Source of the DNA: Cotesia glomerata
Taxonomy: Eukaryota; Arthropoda; Insecta; Hymenoptera; Braconidae
DNA: 64,000 nt
NCBI RefSeq assembly: GCF_020080835.1
Contig: NC_058162.1
Coordinates: 27,118,758-27,182,757 of the forward strand
Reading direction: 5' to 3'
Shown here: positions 12,077 through 24,839 of the stretch, in pieces
Layout: every line of letters starts with the position of its first letter
Position numbering within the stretch: the stretch's first letter is position 1
Position numbers and translations under genes: made by a program
Notes under the pieces: model-generated
Told to the model about the DNA's origin: nothing
Seen by the model: only the letters and a program-made list of their open reading frames with translations
The model's database searches: none

Positions 12077-12980
12077 AATTGCAATTTCTGCGTTAAATAT
12101 CAAAAATACGAAAAAATAAATAGATTTATTTTATAGGAAATTTAATTTCCTATCAAAAACATCTGAATCATTTTTTTGATATCTCCTATCGTTTAGACGT
12201 AATTGAAGTTTGAAGTTCGTCATCAACTCTCGGACTTTTTAGGGAATGTCCTTAAAATTAAAAAATTAAAATTGCAAATTCTGAGTTAAATATTTAAGAT
12301 ATAAAAGTCCCCTTATAATTTTTTTGATATCTCTTATCATTCAACCATAGTAATAACTTACAAATTTGAAATGACTATTTAAACTTTTTAGGGACGGTCC
12401 TTGAAATGAAGAAATTGAAATTGCAATTTTTGGGTTAAATATTGAAAAAACAAAAGTACTCTTATCATTTTTTTGATATCTCTTATCATTTAGCCAAAAT
12501 ATTAATTTTAAATCGCTTTTTTAAACTTTTTAGGGACTGTCCTTAAAATAAAGAAATTAAAATTGCAAATTGTGGGTTAAATATTGGCGATACAAAAGTA
12601 TCCTTATAATTTTCTCGATATCTCTTATCATTCAGCCAAAATAATAATTTAAAAATTTTTAATCACTTTTTTAAAATTTTTTAGGGACGGTTCTCAAAAT
12701 GAAGAAATTAAAATTTCAATTTCTGGGTTAAATATTAAACATACAAAAGTATCCTTATCATTTTTTGATATCTCTTATCATTTAGCCAAAATATTAATTT
12801 AAAACCACTTTTTTAAAATTTTTTAGGGACGGTCCTTAAAATGAAGAAATTAAAATTGTAAATTCTGAGTTAAATATTGAAGATACGAAAAAAATCATAA
12901 GAGACCTTTTTTGTAGGAAATTGAATTTCCTATCGAAAGTACTCATCATTTTTTCAATATCTCTTACTACTAAGCTAAAA
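12077..12980 (+). repeat. GGACSGTCC tandem array A5
   Basis: The array has a long-type left edge (aggaaatttaatttcctatc, then gtttagacgtaattgaag), four or five short units with cores near 12242, 12392, 12533, 12686 and 12825, and a long-type right edge at about 12860-12980. It is a clear example of the plan in which edge units differ from core units. Confidence 0.92.
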
Positions 12981-13719
12981 ACTACCTTTGTTTCCGAAAT
13001 TGAAATATCTCTATACTTTGTGACCCAGATGTGAATAAAATTTCCCATCGATCGCCTTTAAAGTATGTAAAGATGTAACGTGCATGCATCTTAAAGCAGG
13101 TTAGTAGAGGCGATAAAGATGCGCGAATACGCGGAGTGCAAAATAACTTCTCGATTATTCCTCGGAAGAAATCGCAAGGGGAAGAACCACCCTCCCGGGA
13201 TTCACTCAACCTTTCTGCACTCACACACTCTCATATGCGCTATCTTAATCTTCTGCAGCCCTCTTGCGTCTACTTCACCCCTAGAGTCAGAAGTTATATC
13301 GAGAAGCAGCTATGCTGAGACGTGGATTGATAGTCGTTCTTTCTTACCCCTAATGTTAACGACTCCTTCACCCCTTCCACTGTTTATCGGCGCCGAAACA
13401 CTTCACATGACATCCTTTTGATGCTATGAATTTTTATAGCTCCGGTAATTTGTTAACAAAAATTAGTTACACTGAAGATAAGCTTAAGCTCATTATGGAC
13501 TTACATTAAAGCTTATTACCGGCTTTATTATTCCAGTTACTCTTGTAGAATTACACTTTATTTACATTATTCCATTTCGCAGTATTTAATAGCTCTTTGA
13601 AGCGCTGAATTTACACCGAAAAGTTCGACTTTGCTGCTTTTAAATTACAACTTTCACATCCCTTTGGCTCATTTACAAAAGTTTTACGCTGTTCTAATTT
13701 TTAATCATCAAATCATCAA
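12981..13719. other. Unique intronic DNA
   Basis: About 13090-13420 is less AT-rich, with overlapping ORFs on both strands (up to 100 codons) that look like chance. No recognised feature. Confidence 0.45.
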
Positions 13720-14170
13720 TTTTGGCTAAATAATACGAGATCAAAAAATTATAAAACACCTGTTTTATAGGAAATTTAATTCTCTATCGAAAGTGTTATC
13801 ATTTATTTAATATTTCTCATTATTTAGGCGTGATTAATTTTTGAAAATTGAATATCATTCTAAGAAAAATCAGCCTTTTTAGGGACGGCCCTCAAAATGA
13901 AGAAATTGAAATTGTAAATTTTGGGTTAACTATTGAAGATACAACAGTATCTTACCATGTAGCCGAAAAAATAATGTAAAATCACTTATTTAAACTATTT
14001 AGGGACGGTCCTGAAAATGAAGAAATTAAAATTGCAATTCCTGGGTTGAATATTGCAGATACAAAAGTATCCTTATTTTTTTGATGTCTCTTATCATTTA
14101 GCCCTAATAATAATTTAAAATCACTTTTTGTAACTTTTTAGGGACGGTCCTTAATATGAAAAAATTTCTA
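13720..14170 (+). repeat. GGACSGTCC tandem array A6 (short)
   Basis: A long-type edge unit (taggaaatttaattctctatcgaaag) is followed by units with cores near 13881, 14005 and 14143. The array stops just after the last core (cttaatatgaaaaaattt) with no right edge unit, so it looks truncated. Confidence 0.88.
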
Positions 14171-15157
14171 GAGCAATGAAAGACAAATTAAAAATCTTGA
14201 AAAACCGCAAAAAGTCCTTAAAAGTCCAGAAGGTCTTTGAAATAAATACGACAGCAATGATAAGGAGTATCATGAAAATAAATAATTTAAATCACCGAAA
14301 ATGGTGAGGGACATTTTGGACGGGGGCTGAAATTGATGACAAGGGTAGAAATAAAATAGATATATGAGTTGTAGGATCCACAGATAAATAGAAACGAGTG
14401 TGTAGGTGTAGTTTCCAATATGTAGTACGTAGTATATAAATCTTGTCGGTATATTCTATATATATTGTATAAGATAGAAAGAGACTAGTCTCGGTTTCAT
14501 GCAATGAAAAGGTATGAAAATACTGAGGAGAACTCCAATACGAGCACTATTTTATACTTATAGACCTTTACCTCTACACGCTAGACGGTACACGGTATAG
14601 ATCTGCCGTCCAATCGGATTTACAGATCCAGAAAAATATACTATACCGTCCTTGAGTCCTCGGAACCGGGGAACGGGCGGAGAAATAGAACCCTGATGGA
14701 ATCTAAGGATGCGAGATAGATACCCTGTCGTGTTGAATGGTACCTGGCACACGGTGGCTCTTCTAAGACTCCCTCCCACACTTTTACATTCAAGTTATTC
14801 AGTCCGGAGTTGCTTTTTTATCTCCGCTCGACACTCCAAACTTTATTCTTTCTCGTATTTCTCTCTTCAATCCCGATTCTATTGTCCCGATTTATTTTAA
14901 ATACTAAATCTTTACAACTAGTTTAATTAAATCACCCCTGATAAATATAGACTCTAAGTTATTTCAGGTATGACTATAATAAAAATGAACTACTGACGCA
15001 AGTTCTTTATCGACTTTTACGGTATAGGTATAAATACGATTCGAAACGTCGAGTTTTATTCAGTTTTATTCCTTCGTGAATTAAATTTGAAAATTTCATT
15101 AGAAAATTCGAGATATAGAAAAAATTAAAAATAATTAAAAAATTTTAAATTTTTTAA
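14171..15157. other. Unique intronic DNA
   Basis: No recognised gene. Short TA-rich simple sequence lies near 14450-14475. Confidence 0.45.
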
Positions 15158-16050
15158 TTATTATTTTTGCTTAATGATAAGAAATATCGAAAAATTATAA
15201 GGTTACGTTTGTATCTTTAATATTTAACCCAGAAATTGAAATTTTGATTTCTTCATTTTAAGGACCGTCCCTAAAAAGTTTAAATAAGTGAATTTAAATT
15301 GTTATTTTGGCTTAATGATAAGAGATATCAAAAAAGTGATAAGGATACTTTTGTATCTTCAATATTTGACCCAGAAATTGCAATTTTAATTTCTTAATTT
15401 TTCGGACGGTCCCTATAAGTTTGAAAAGTGATTTTTTATTTTTAAATTATTATTGTGGCTGAGTGATAAGAGATATCAAAAATATAATAAGAATTTTTTT
15501 GTGTCTTTAATATTTAACCCAGAAATTGCAATTTCTTAATTTTGAGGACCGTCCCTAAAAAGTTTCAAAAGGTGATTTTATATTTTTAAATTATTATTTT
15601 GGTTAAATGATGAGAGACTTAAAAAATGATAAGGATACTTTTATATCTTCAATATCTAACCCATAAATTACAATTTTGATTTCTTCATTTTAGGGACCGT
15701 CCCTAAAAAGTTTCAAAAAGTGATTTAAAATTTTTCAAATATTTTTGCTACATAATAAGATATTGAAAAAATGATAAGGATACTTTTGTATCTTCAATAT
15801 TTAACCCAGAAATTACAATTTTAATTCTTGACTTTGCGGATCATCCTCAAAATTCCGAGATTTGAGTCAGAGTTTAAAACTTTAATTACTTCTAAACTAT
15901 AAGAGATATCAAAAAAATGCCAAGAATACTTTCGATAGGAATTTCAATTTTCCATAAAAAAGGTCTCTTGCAATTTTTTATCTTTAATATTTAACCCAGA
16001 AATTGTAATTTTAATTTTACCCCATTTCGGACCGTCCCTAAAAAGTTGAA
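15158..16050 (-). repeat. GGACSGTCC tandem array B1 (inverted)
   Basis: The same family reads on the minus strand here. Cores of the type aaggaccgtccctaaaaag occur near 15262, 15403, 15546, 15696 and 16029, and a decayed core (cggatcatcc) near 15838. The AATATTTAACCCAGAAATT sequence precedes each. A long-type unit with cgataggaatttcaattttcc is present near 15930-16000. Confidence 0.9.
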
Positions 16051-16924
16051 TTTTAAAATTTTTTCTCTTCTCTCACAAAAACTCCATAATTATGCTTGGA
16101 TAGTTATGAACGCACATAAATATAATTAATAAGAACACTTAACATCATATTTTGAAAGTCACAAATCCGTTACTCCATTAATTAAATAATTAAAGAGTGA
16201 AACAGAGGACTTAGAGTCTGAACATGAAGTATTAAAAAGACTTTGATAAAAGCAGGGGTAGCTTGAACGACGAGAGCGTCTGGGAGCGTCGGGAGTACAA
16301 ACGAAGGGAAAAAGCATAAACGACACTTGGTGGGTTTTAGTCTCAGCATGTCTGATGTCTGATGTCTGGTCTGGTCCTTGAGGGTCTTCCTAATGCTATT
16401 ATTTCTGGTTTCGCATGAACGAGAGCTGTGCTTTCCTCATTCTTTATCCTCGAAATGGCGCCCAACACGGTACACAACCAACAACTAAATCATTATTCTG
16501 TTACTACAATATAAATATTAAGTACAATAGATAATAGGACAACAAATGTTTGGGATCCACTTACTATACCCTCCGCTAGTATTCGTGACTGCTCGTTATG
16601 TTTACATAAGTAATAGGATAATGACATGCTTCTAGAATCTAGATGCTTTCATGTAATAGACAAACGCATGTTAGAATCGTTTCCGCCATTAAATATTCAT
16701 CCGAAGCCTTTATACCGCTCCAAAGTTGCCTCAAAAATATTCCTGCTTCTACACTTGCCGTCTTCTAAGGAAATTACGACTCGAGTTTTTAATTTATGAG
16801 ACGCTATCACGCGATCTGCTTAAACTTTAACTAATTCTAAGGAAAAATTCAAATCTTACTGTTTATTAATATCAACCCGGGTCATTAATGACCAGCTTTG
16901 AAACCTTATTCAAACCTAGAATTA
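16051..16924. other. Unique intronic DNA
   Basis: Apart from a short tgtctga iteration near 16350-16375 I see nothing notable and no coding signal. Confidence 0.45.
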
Positions 16925-17020
16925 TTTTTTAAGGATTTTGGGGACTAGTCCCGAAAATAGGCTAAGGATGAAATTGCAATTTTTGGGTTAAATATTGTAG
17001 ATTTAAAAAAATGATCAACC
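16925..17020 (+). repeat. Single diverged unit with GGGACTAGTCCC core
   Basis: The core at 16940-16951 is the perfect 12-bp palindrome GGGACTAGTCCC rather than GGGACGGTCC. It is followed by the usual tgaaattgcaatttttgggttaaatattg. This is either a diverged unit or a separate subfamily. A second TAG-centred copy lies near 43578. Confidence 0.75.
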
Positions 17021-17669
17021 AGAAAAGAATAATTTAATTGTATTGCTTTAACATAAACGTAAAAATTGTCAAAGCATGAAATTTCCATTTTAACTGATGA
17101 AATTGTACCGAATTTATTGAACTAAAGGTCGGAATTGTTCTGTTGATTTTAATTCTTGCACCACACGAGCAATACAAAGCTAAATGTGTACGCGGCCCTC
17201 GATAGCCGATCCACAATCGCGGTTATTTGGAATGTTTGAGAAATAAATGTACATAAAACCGCCGTTAGCGTCGTAGTCAAGAGTTTAACCAATACTTTTA
17301 AAAATTTAAAACACTTTGTCTCTCTTTAACTCAACCGGGACAGTCAATTGAATTTTATTGTTTAAATAATTTGTTTTTTCTTTACAATTTTATCCATTTG
17401 GAATCCACCGAGGGTGGAAATCGAGGGCGGAAAAGCGACTGAGGGAGAGGCAGGGGCTCCAGGGAAGTGTCGCGGTCGAACCATGGACCGTAACATTCCC
17501 GCTAATTAAACGATTAATCATCTAACGAATGACGCAGGACTAACGGCTTGCTGGGAAACTCGCTCACTGCTATTCTCATTGGCTATCACTCGAAATGGAT
17601 TATATCTGTAAAAACTAATAAATTTTTTATTAATTATAATATAATATTCATTTTGGGGGTTTATTTTTG
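17021..17669. other. Unique intronic DNA
   Basis: About 17400-17540 is richer in G and C. No recognised feature. Confidence 0.4.
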
Positions 17670-18385
17670 GATATATCAAAATAATTTTTCATATTCAACC
17701 GAGAAATTTCAATTTTAATTTCTTCATTTTGGGGACCATCCCTAAAAAGGCTGATTTTGTAAAAAATGATTTTAAATTTTTAAATTATTATCATGGCTGA
17801 ATGACAAGAGATATTAAAAAAATAATAAGGATACTTTTATATCTTCAATATTTGATCGAGAAATTGCAATTTTCATTGCTAATTTTGAGGACTGTCCCTA
17901 GAAAGGTTTAAATAAGTGATTTAAAAACTAATATTTTGGTAAAATGATAAAAGGTATAAAAAAAAAAAAATGATGAGGATACCTCTGTATTTTCAATATT
18001 GAACCCAGAAATTGCCACTTTAATTTTTAATTTCAAGGACCGTCCCTAAAAAGTTTAAATAAGTGATTCAAAATGTTTAAATTATTATTATAGCTAAATG
18101 ATAGAAGATATCAAAGAAATGATAAGGATACTTTTGTATCTTCAATATCTAACCCAGAAATTACAATTTTAATCTCTTGATTTTGAGGACCGTCCCTAAA
18201 AAAGCTAATTTTGTAAAAAATGATTTTAAATTCTTAATTATTAACTATGAGCGAATGGTTAGAGACATCAAAGAACTGATAAGAACATTTTAGATGGGAA
18301 ATTTAATTTTCTATAAAAAAAAGTATCTTCTTTTTTTTTCCGTAGGTTGAATTTTGACCTAAAAATTACAATTTAAGTTTCATAT
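17670..18385 (-). repeat. GGACSGTCC tandem array B2 (inverted)
   Basis: Cores occur near 17732 (ggggaccatccc), 17887 (aggactgtccc), 18039 (aggaccgtccc) and 18187. Hairpin units gatacttttatatc and gatacttttgtatc lie between, and a long-type edge (gatgggaaatttaattttc) near 18295. The right edge decays into unique sequence. Confidence 0.88.
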
Positions 18386-19556
18386 TGTATCTCGTAGGTA
18401 AAATATTAGTGATTTTTCGATTTTAAAGTAATTTTAACTTTGTTCCCTGGAATTTCAATCTGTACTTCCATGAATAGACTCCGAGATTATTTATCGGTGA
18501 ATTTTATCCGAAAAAAGCGATGCAATTTTTATCGCTCGAGCATTTCGGAAATGAAATGTGCTGGAGTTGGGTGGAAAATAAAAATAAAATAACGAAAGAG
18601 AATAACTTATACGTGTGTTATGTGGATGTGTAGGAGAGCGCAAATGTGAATGAAAGTACCAACTGAATAGTCGGGTTCGAAGAGTGTCATACATCGAAAA
18701 CAAGGTAACAAATCACAGCCGGTGGAACAAGTGTGTATTTATATTACAGAACAATACACCAGTTTCTATTCCAAGCAGAATCGAGAGAATTAAATCCAAG
18801 TGTAACGAGCAGATAGAGTTCTATCCATTGGAGTTCTATGAGAACCGACCGCTGACCGCATCAAATAACAGACTCCGGCATTCGAGTATCGATAGAACCC
18901 CAGAATTTACCATGCGAGTATTCGCGAATTGTCCACAAAATAACTCTTCACTCTTGACTCCCTCTTTCTCTCTCTGGAAAATCCGCTTGTTTGTCTTTAA
19001 GAAAATTTTCCCCGATAAAAATTAAATATTAACAAAGTTCCTGGCGTAATATAATTACAAGGGTGTTCTCACTTAATGTTGCCGGATTTTTTTATTATCT
19101 TCGGTGTTTTGTTTAGCGTTGGGTTTTCCTGTTTTTAAAATAAAAAGTGAACGAGGGAAATAAAGAGAAGACGGTGAGCGCCGACGGGAAGAAGAACTAT
19201 TAAGAACTTTTCTATCACCCAGCACTGACCGAGCAATACAATTAAAAAGATTGTTAAAGTTTCCGAGAAACGCAGTTGCTAAGTGAACGTCTATATACAG
19301 CGCTATCTTATTTCTCCTCCTTTTTGGCTTATTTATTTATTTTATCTACCATTTTACTCCCGATCACTACAATAATGCACTCGTCGAGCAGCTTTGGCAA
19401 CTTTTTTAAAACTATTTACAACAGGAACATCATCTAGTTTCTTATGATAACATTCTTTTTGTCTTTCGTCATTTAACTCTGTTACTTATCATTTTATGAC
19501 TTCTGAGTTTATTATTTTGGCTTGTTTCGAAAGAATTTGTGACGTTGAAGTGATAT
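18386..19556. other. Unique intronic DNA
   Basis: A 113-codon plus-strand ORF at 18684-19025 and a 70-codon minus-strand ORF match no family I know and lack a coding context. Confidence 0.4.
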
Positions 19557-20565
19557 TTAATTTTTTAAAATTAATTACGGCTTAATGATAAGGGTCATCG
19601 AAAAAATTACAAAAATACTTTCGATAGGAAATTTTAATGTCTAAAAAAAAGGTTTCTTATGATTTTTTCGTATCTTTAATATTTAACCCAGAAATTACAA
19701 TTTTAATTTCTTTATTTTGAGGACCGTCCCTAAAAAATGTAAAAAAGTTATTTTAAATTTTTAAATTATTATATTGGCTAAATAATAAGAGATATCAATA
19801 ATAAGAGAAGGATACTTTTGTATCTTCAATATTTAACCCAAGAATTGCAATTTTAATTTTTTTTTTAAGGACCGTCCCTAAAAAGTTTAAATAAGAGATT
19901 TTAAATTATCATTTTGGCTAAATGATAAGATATATTGAAAAAATGATAAGAATACCTTTGAATCTTCAATATTTAACTCAGAAATTACAATTTTAATTTC
20001 TTTATTTTGAGGACCGTCCCTAAAAAATGTAAAAAAGTTATTTAAAATTTTTAAATTATTATATTGGCTAAATAATAAAAGATATCAATAATAAGAGAAG
20101 GATACTTTTGTATCTTCAATATTTAACCCAAGAATTGCAATTTTAATTTTTTTTTAAGGACCGTCCCTAAAAAGCTTAAATAAGACATTTTAAATTATCA
20201 TTTTGGCTAAATGATAAGATATATTGAAAAAATGATAAAAATACTTTTGAATCTTTAATATTTAACTCAGAAATTACGATTTTAATTTCTTTATTTTAAG
20301 GACCGTCCCTAAAAAGTTTCAAAAAGTGATTTAAAATTTTTAAATTATTATTTTGGCTAAATGTTAAAAGATATTAAAATAATGATAAGGATACTTTTGT
20401 ATCTCAATATTTAACCCAAATATTTGCAATTTTAATTTCTTCATTTTAAGGACCGTCTCTAAAAAGTCCGAAATTTCATATCAGAGTTTTTAAATTTAGT
20501 TACGCTTAATCAATAAGAGATATAAAAATAACTAGAAATCTCCAGTATTCAACCTAAAAATATAA
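19557..20565 (-). repeat. GGACSGTCC tandem array B3 (inverted) with a fresh two-unit duplication
   Basis: The left end carries the family's terminal sequence ttaattacggcttaatgataag. Cores lie near 19721, 19869, 20011, 20159 and 20303. The block starting at 19721 is repeated almost unchanged 290 bp later at 20011 (both have ggaccgtccctaaaaaatgt and the same odd gatatcaataataagagaag). Two-unit blocks are therefore being duplicated locally. Confidence 0.92.
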
Positions 20566-21383
20566 AAGTAGAAGTTCACAAGTTGAATTTTGTGGTAAAC
20601 AGTATTCAATTTTGTCAATGAATATTTTTTTTTACTATAATAGCAACCAATAACCCGTATATTCTCACAAAAATAATAGTTTTTTTATTAGCAAGTGAAC
20701 TCTTACAGCTATCATTTGTTCGTAGCATCAATCGGTTATTTAATTTAATTGGTATTTATAAAAATTTTCCGAGCCGTGGAAACTTGTGTGTGGTCCCGTG
20801 AACTAAAATGAAAACAATAGTGACAAAAAATTAATAACAATTGCAGGTGCTTTGTGAAAAAAAAGATTACCGAGTGATTGGATGCTAAAAGCTTGTTTGT
20901 ATCATGATTTTAAAATAATAGACAAACCGAAAGGGATTTTTGATAAAAACCGTGTGATAATAATAAAATAAAATGAAAAGAGAAAACATTTTACTGGATC
21001 CAATTTATCGCGAATTTCGTTTTTTAATTAATTTCAAAGCTCCGGTGAAACCCGCTCACACGTGAAATCATTGGCTATTAATAATTCTCATTGTGAAATA
21101 TTATGTGGTGAATTTTTTTTTTTAAAAAAGATTAATTAAATATAAATATTTTTTCGTTTTTATATTATTCATCACTCGCGGGAAAATTGATGGAAAGGAT
21201 TTTAATTTAATTAAATATAAATATTTACAGAGCTTTTTTTTAACTGTCAAAGTAATTTTAAATACGTCAACTAATCTGTATATTATCGATTTTTTTTAAT
21301 ATTCATAGTATTTTCCGGGATGTTTAAAAATTATTAATTTTATACAAAATTTGATTTAAAGAAATTAATGTTTAATGTTTAAA
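20566..21383. other. AT-rich intronic DNA
   Basis: Contains taaatataaatattt-type sequence twice, near 21135 and 21210. No gene. Confidence 0.4.
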
Positions 21384-21552
21384 CATCAATTACGCCTAGG
21401 AAATAGCAGATATCGCAAAAATGACAAGAATACTTTCGACATAAAATTTAATTTGCTACAAAAAAGTCTTAAAAATTTTTTTGTATCTTCAATAGTTAGC
21501 TCAGAATTTACAATTTTAATTTTTTCATTTTAGGGACAGTCCTTAAAATTTT
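21384..21552 (-). repeat. Single long-type unit of the GGACSGTCC family (B4)
   Basis: One unit only: aattacgcctagg, then gaatactttcgacataaaatttaatttgctac, then agttagctcagaatttacaattttaat and a core agggacagtcc near 21532. It is an edge-type unit without its array, either a solo remnant or an early stage. Confidence 0.85.
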
Positions 21553-22494
21553 TTTTATAATTTTAATATTTCATTCGGAAAAGAATAAAAAATCAGTTTT
21601 ACACTAAAAAATCAACAATGCTATAAAATAATTGTTTAGTTTAATTTAAAAAAAAAAAAAAAAAATATTTTATCCCCTGAAAGCTCCGATAAAAAACTCG
21701 ATCGACATTTTGGTATCCGAAGCGCTGAACAGAAAGATAAAAGCTAAATGTTTATTAAAAAATTACTGGATAAAGCTTTAGTTTTTCTCGGAATCAAAGA
21801 GCTGCAACAGTATCGGGTTTCAAAATTTTTTTAATTAGTTTTCCGCATCGAGGACAAACTAAAAGTATTTTCGAACAAAAATTGGGAAAGGCCCGGGTCG
21901 GAAAATTTTACACTGGAGTAAGAAAATATCGGTCGGAAGAGAAAAGGGGTGAGAAAAATAGCTCGGTGTACGCGTTACCGCCAATTTATATTGGCATGCG
22001 AGCTAAACTAATTTCGGTAACAACCGCTGCGGGGCCAGCACCAACGAGTCCTTGTTCTCCCGACGGGATCACGATCCGCTCACTCGAACGGAACACCCCC
22101 CTCCCACACTCTTTTTCACCCTTTTTTATTCCACCCGCCCTGAAGTTAACCCGAGCCGCGAGCTGGCTCCTCTGTCACGGCATCGACACCAACGACACCG
22201 ACACCAGAACCTACCGACACTTTCTCATTTTTTACCACAAGCTATCTACGCCCGGGAAATAAAAAATAACCTCACGCTGTCCAATTTTCATATTTCATTA
22301 AGCCTTGTGTCGTTCATCACTGCCTTTTTACTTTACTCTTTGAAAATAAATTTACGGAAATTTCATAGAGGTGTTATCGCATACTTTTATAATTGTGTGG
22401 TTATGTTCTCATTTTTTCGACAATATTCAAGGCTAATTTAAGTTTTAATGTTATTTTGTTTCCTAACTTGATGAGAAAATTTTTTTAAATTTTT
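21553..22494. other. Intronic DNA with a GC-richer island
   Basis: About 21880-22260 is GC-richer, with two overlapping ORFs (126 and 129 codons) on the same strand in different frames. Neither resembles a known protein, and the overlap argues against either being coding. A regulatory island is possible. Confidence 0.4.
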
Positions 22495-23788
22495 GATTGA
22501 TATACTTTCGATAAAAAATTTAATTTCCTACAAAAAATGTCTCTTATGATTTTGACGTATATTCAATATTAAACTCAAAATTTACAATTTTAATTTTTTC
22601 ATTTTGAGGACCGTTCTCAAAAAAGTTGATTTCGTAAAAAGTGATTTTAAATTTTTAAATTATTATCATGGCTTAATGATAAGAGACAACAAAAAAATGT
22701 TAAGGATACTTTTGAATCTTTAGTATTTAACCCAGAAATTGAAATTTAATTTCTTTATTTTAAGGACCGTCCCTAAAACGTTTCAAAAAGTAATTTTAAA
22801 TTATTATTGTGGCTAAATAATAAGAGATATGGAAAAAATGATAAGGATACTTTTGTATCTTCAATATTTAACCCAGGATTCACAATTTTAAATTCTGTAT
22901 TTTAAGGACCGTCCTTAAAAAGTTTCAAAAAGTGATTTCAAATTTTTGAATTATTTTTGCTAAATAATAAAAGATATCAAAAAATGATCAGGATACTTTT
23001 GTATTTTCAATACTCAAGCCAAAAATTGCAATTTTAATTTCTTTATTTTAAGGACCGTCCCGGAAAAGTTTTAAAAGGTGATTTTAGCTCAAAGATAAGA
23101 GATATCAAAAAACTGTTAAGGATACTTTTATATCTTCAATATTTAATCCAGAAATTACAATTTTAATTTCTTCATTTTAGGGACCGTCCCTCAAAAGTTA
23201 TAAAAAGTGATTTTAAATTATTATTTTGGCTAAATGATGAAAGATATCAAAAGAATTATAAAAATATTTTTGTATCTTCAATATTTAACGTAGAAATTAT
23301 AATTTTAATTTCTTAATTTTCAGGACTGTCCCTAAAAAGTTTTAAAAATTGATTTTAAATTATTATTTCGGTTAAATAATATGAGATATCAAAAAAATGA
23401 TAAGGATACTTTTGTATCTTCAATATTTAACCCAGAAATTGCAATTTTAATTTCTTCGTTTTAAGGACTGTCCGTAAAAAATTTAAATAAGTGATTTTAA
23501 ATTAATATTTTGGCTAAATGATAAGAGATATATATGAAAATGATAATAATACTTTTGTATCTTTAATAATTAACCCAAAATTTACAATTTTAATTTCTTC
23601 ATTTTGAGAACAGTCCCTAAAAAGGCTGATTTCGTGAAAAATGTTCTTATATTTTCAATTATTAATTATGAACGAATGGTTTGAGATATCGAAAAAATAA
23701 TAAGAATACTTTCGATAGAAACTTTGATTTTCTACAAAAAAAGTATCATGATTTTTTCGTTACTTCAATACTTAACCTTAAAAATGAC
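22495..23788 (-). repeat. GGACSGTCC tandem array B5 (inverted, longest)
   Basis: About nine units with cores near 22609, 22763, 22907, 23052, 23183, 23325, 23464 and 23608. Long-type units stand at both ends (gataaaaaatttaatttcc near 22510; cgatagaaactttgattttc near 23710). The units between are short with gatacttttgtatcttc. It is the longest array in the window. Confidence 0.92.
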
Positions 23789-24839
23789 ATGAATAATGAA
23801 AGCTGTATTCTTTCGACTTCCATTAGCAAAGAAAAATTTTAGGGATGATCTTATCCATTACAAAAGAAAGCTTTGTCAGCTGGACTTGAGCACGTATCGA
23901 GGAAAAATGAAGCGGAGAAGTAGCTCGGTGTAACAATGTCGCCGTACCAAGAGCCGCCTAATTAAATAAGAAAATATGAGACAGACACAGACATACGAAA
24001 ATCCTCGCCACTAACAAGCCGTCGGGTCACAGAGTGCTCTCAAATCTTGGGCTCGAAAGCTCATCCGGCACCTTGGGGAGACAAACTCGCGCTCGGTAAT
24101 TGTAGAGCCCGGTAATTGCAAGTGGGTTATTTTTGCTACCCTTATTTTTGAGCCCTCGGCGACAATTGGACGTCTTCAGCCCCGTCCTCCGTCCGAGACA
24201 ATTATCAAGGCAATAATTAATAGGAGAATTTTAATTCCTAATTTTGGGGAATAAATTCAATAGATTAATTATTTATATTTAGCTTTTATATATTTTATAT
24301 ATTTATATAGAGATAGTCAAGGCATGCACATGCATATCATTAATTAAGATCGCTCAAGAGTTTGTTGTTAATAAAAACGCACCAGAAGGAAGAGCCAAGA
24401 CACTTGACACGTCACACGTAATCAAGTACCGACGTTCATGCTCTGGCCCGAGCTAAGACACTTAATTAATTCTGATTAACCTGTAATCACGTTCTGAGCG
24501 AGGGTACCGTCATCCAGCTATCTATATATCTGTGTATTTAGACGCCAACACACACTGGTTTGCCGAGGGAGATAAATACGAGTAATTTGTGTCCTAGACT
24601 ATTAATTTAATGTCGTTATCTCACCTCTTTATGCTTCTGCTTTTTATGTTCGCTTGGTTTATAATGGTGGCAATTATTTTTTATATCATCCAAGAGTCTA
24701 AAGCCATTTTGTTCTATTCATCCGCCATGTTCTTTTAGTCGTGGTTGTCAATGCTTTTTTTTATTTGTGAGGATTTTAAATTAAAGAGTATCACTTTCAT
24801 TGATTTCAATTCTTTAAAAGGAAGTCTCTTAATACGCTA
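23789..24839. other. Unique intronic DNA
   Basis: About 23880-24200 is less AT-rich. No recognised gene or RNA. Confidence 0.4.

Noticed and set aside
21882..22441. Two 126-129 codon plus-strand ORFs
   Set aside because: They overlap in different frames in a GC-richer island where stop codons are rarer; no family match.
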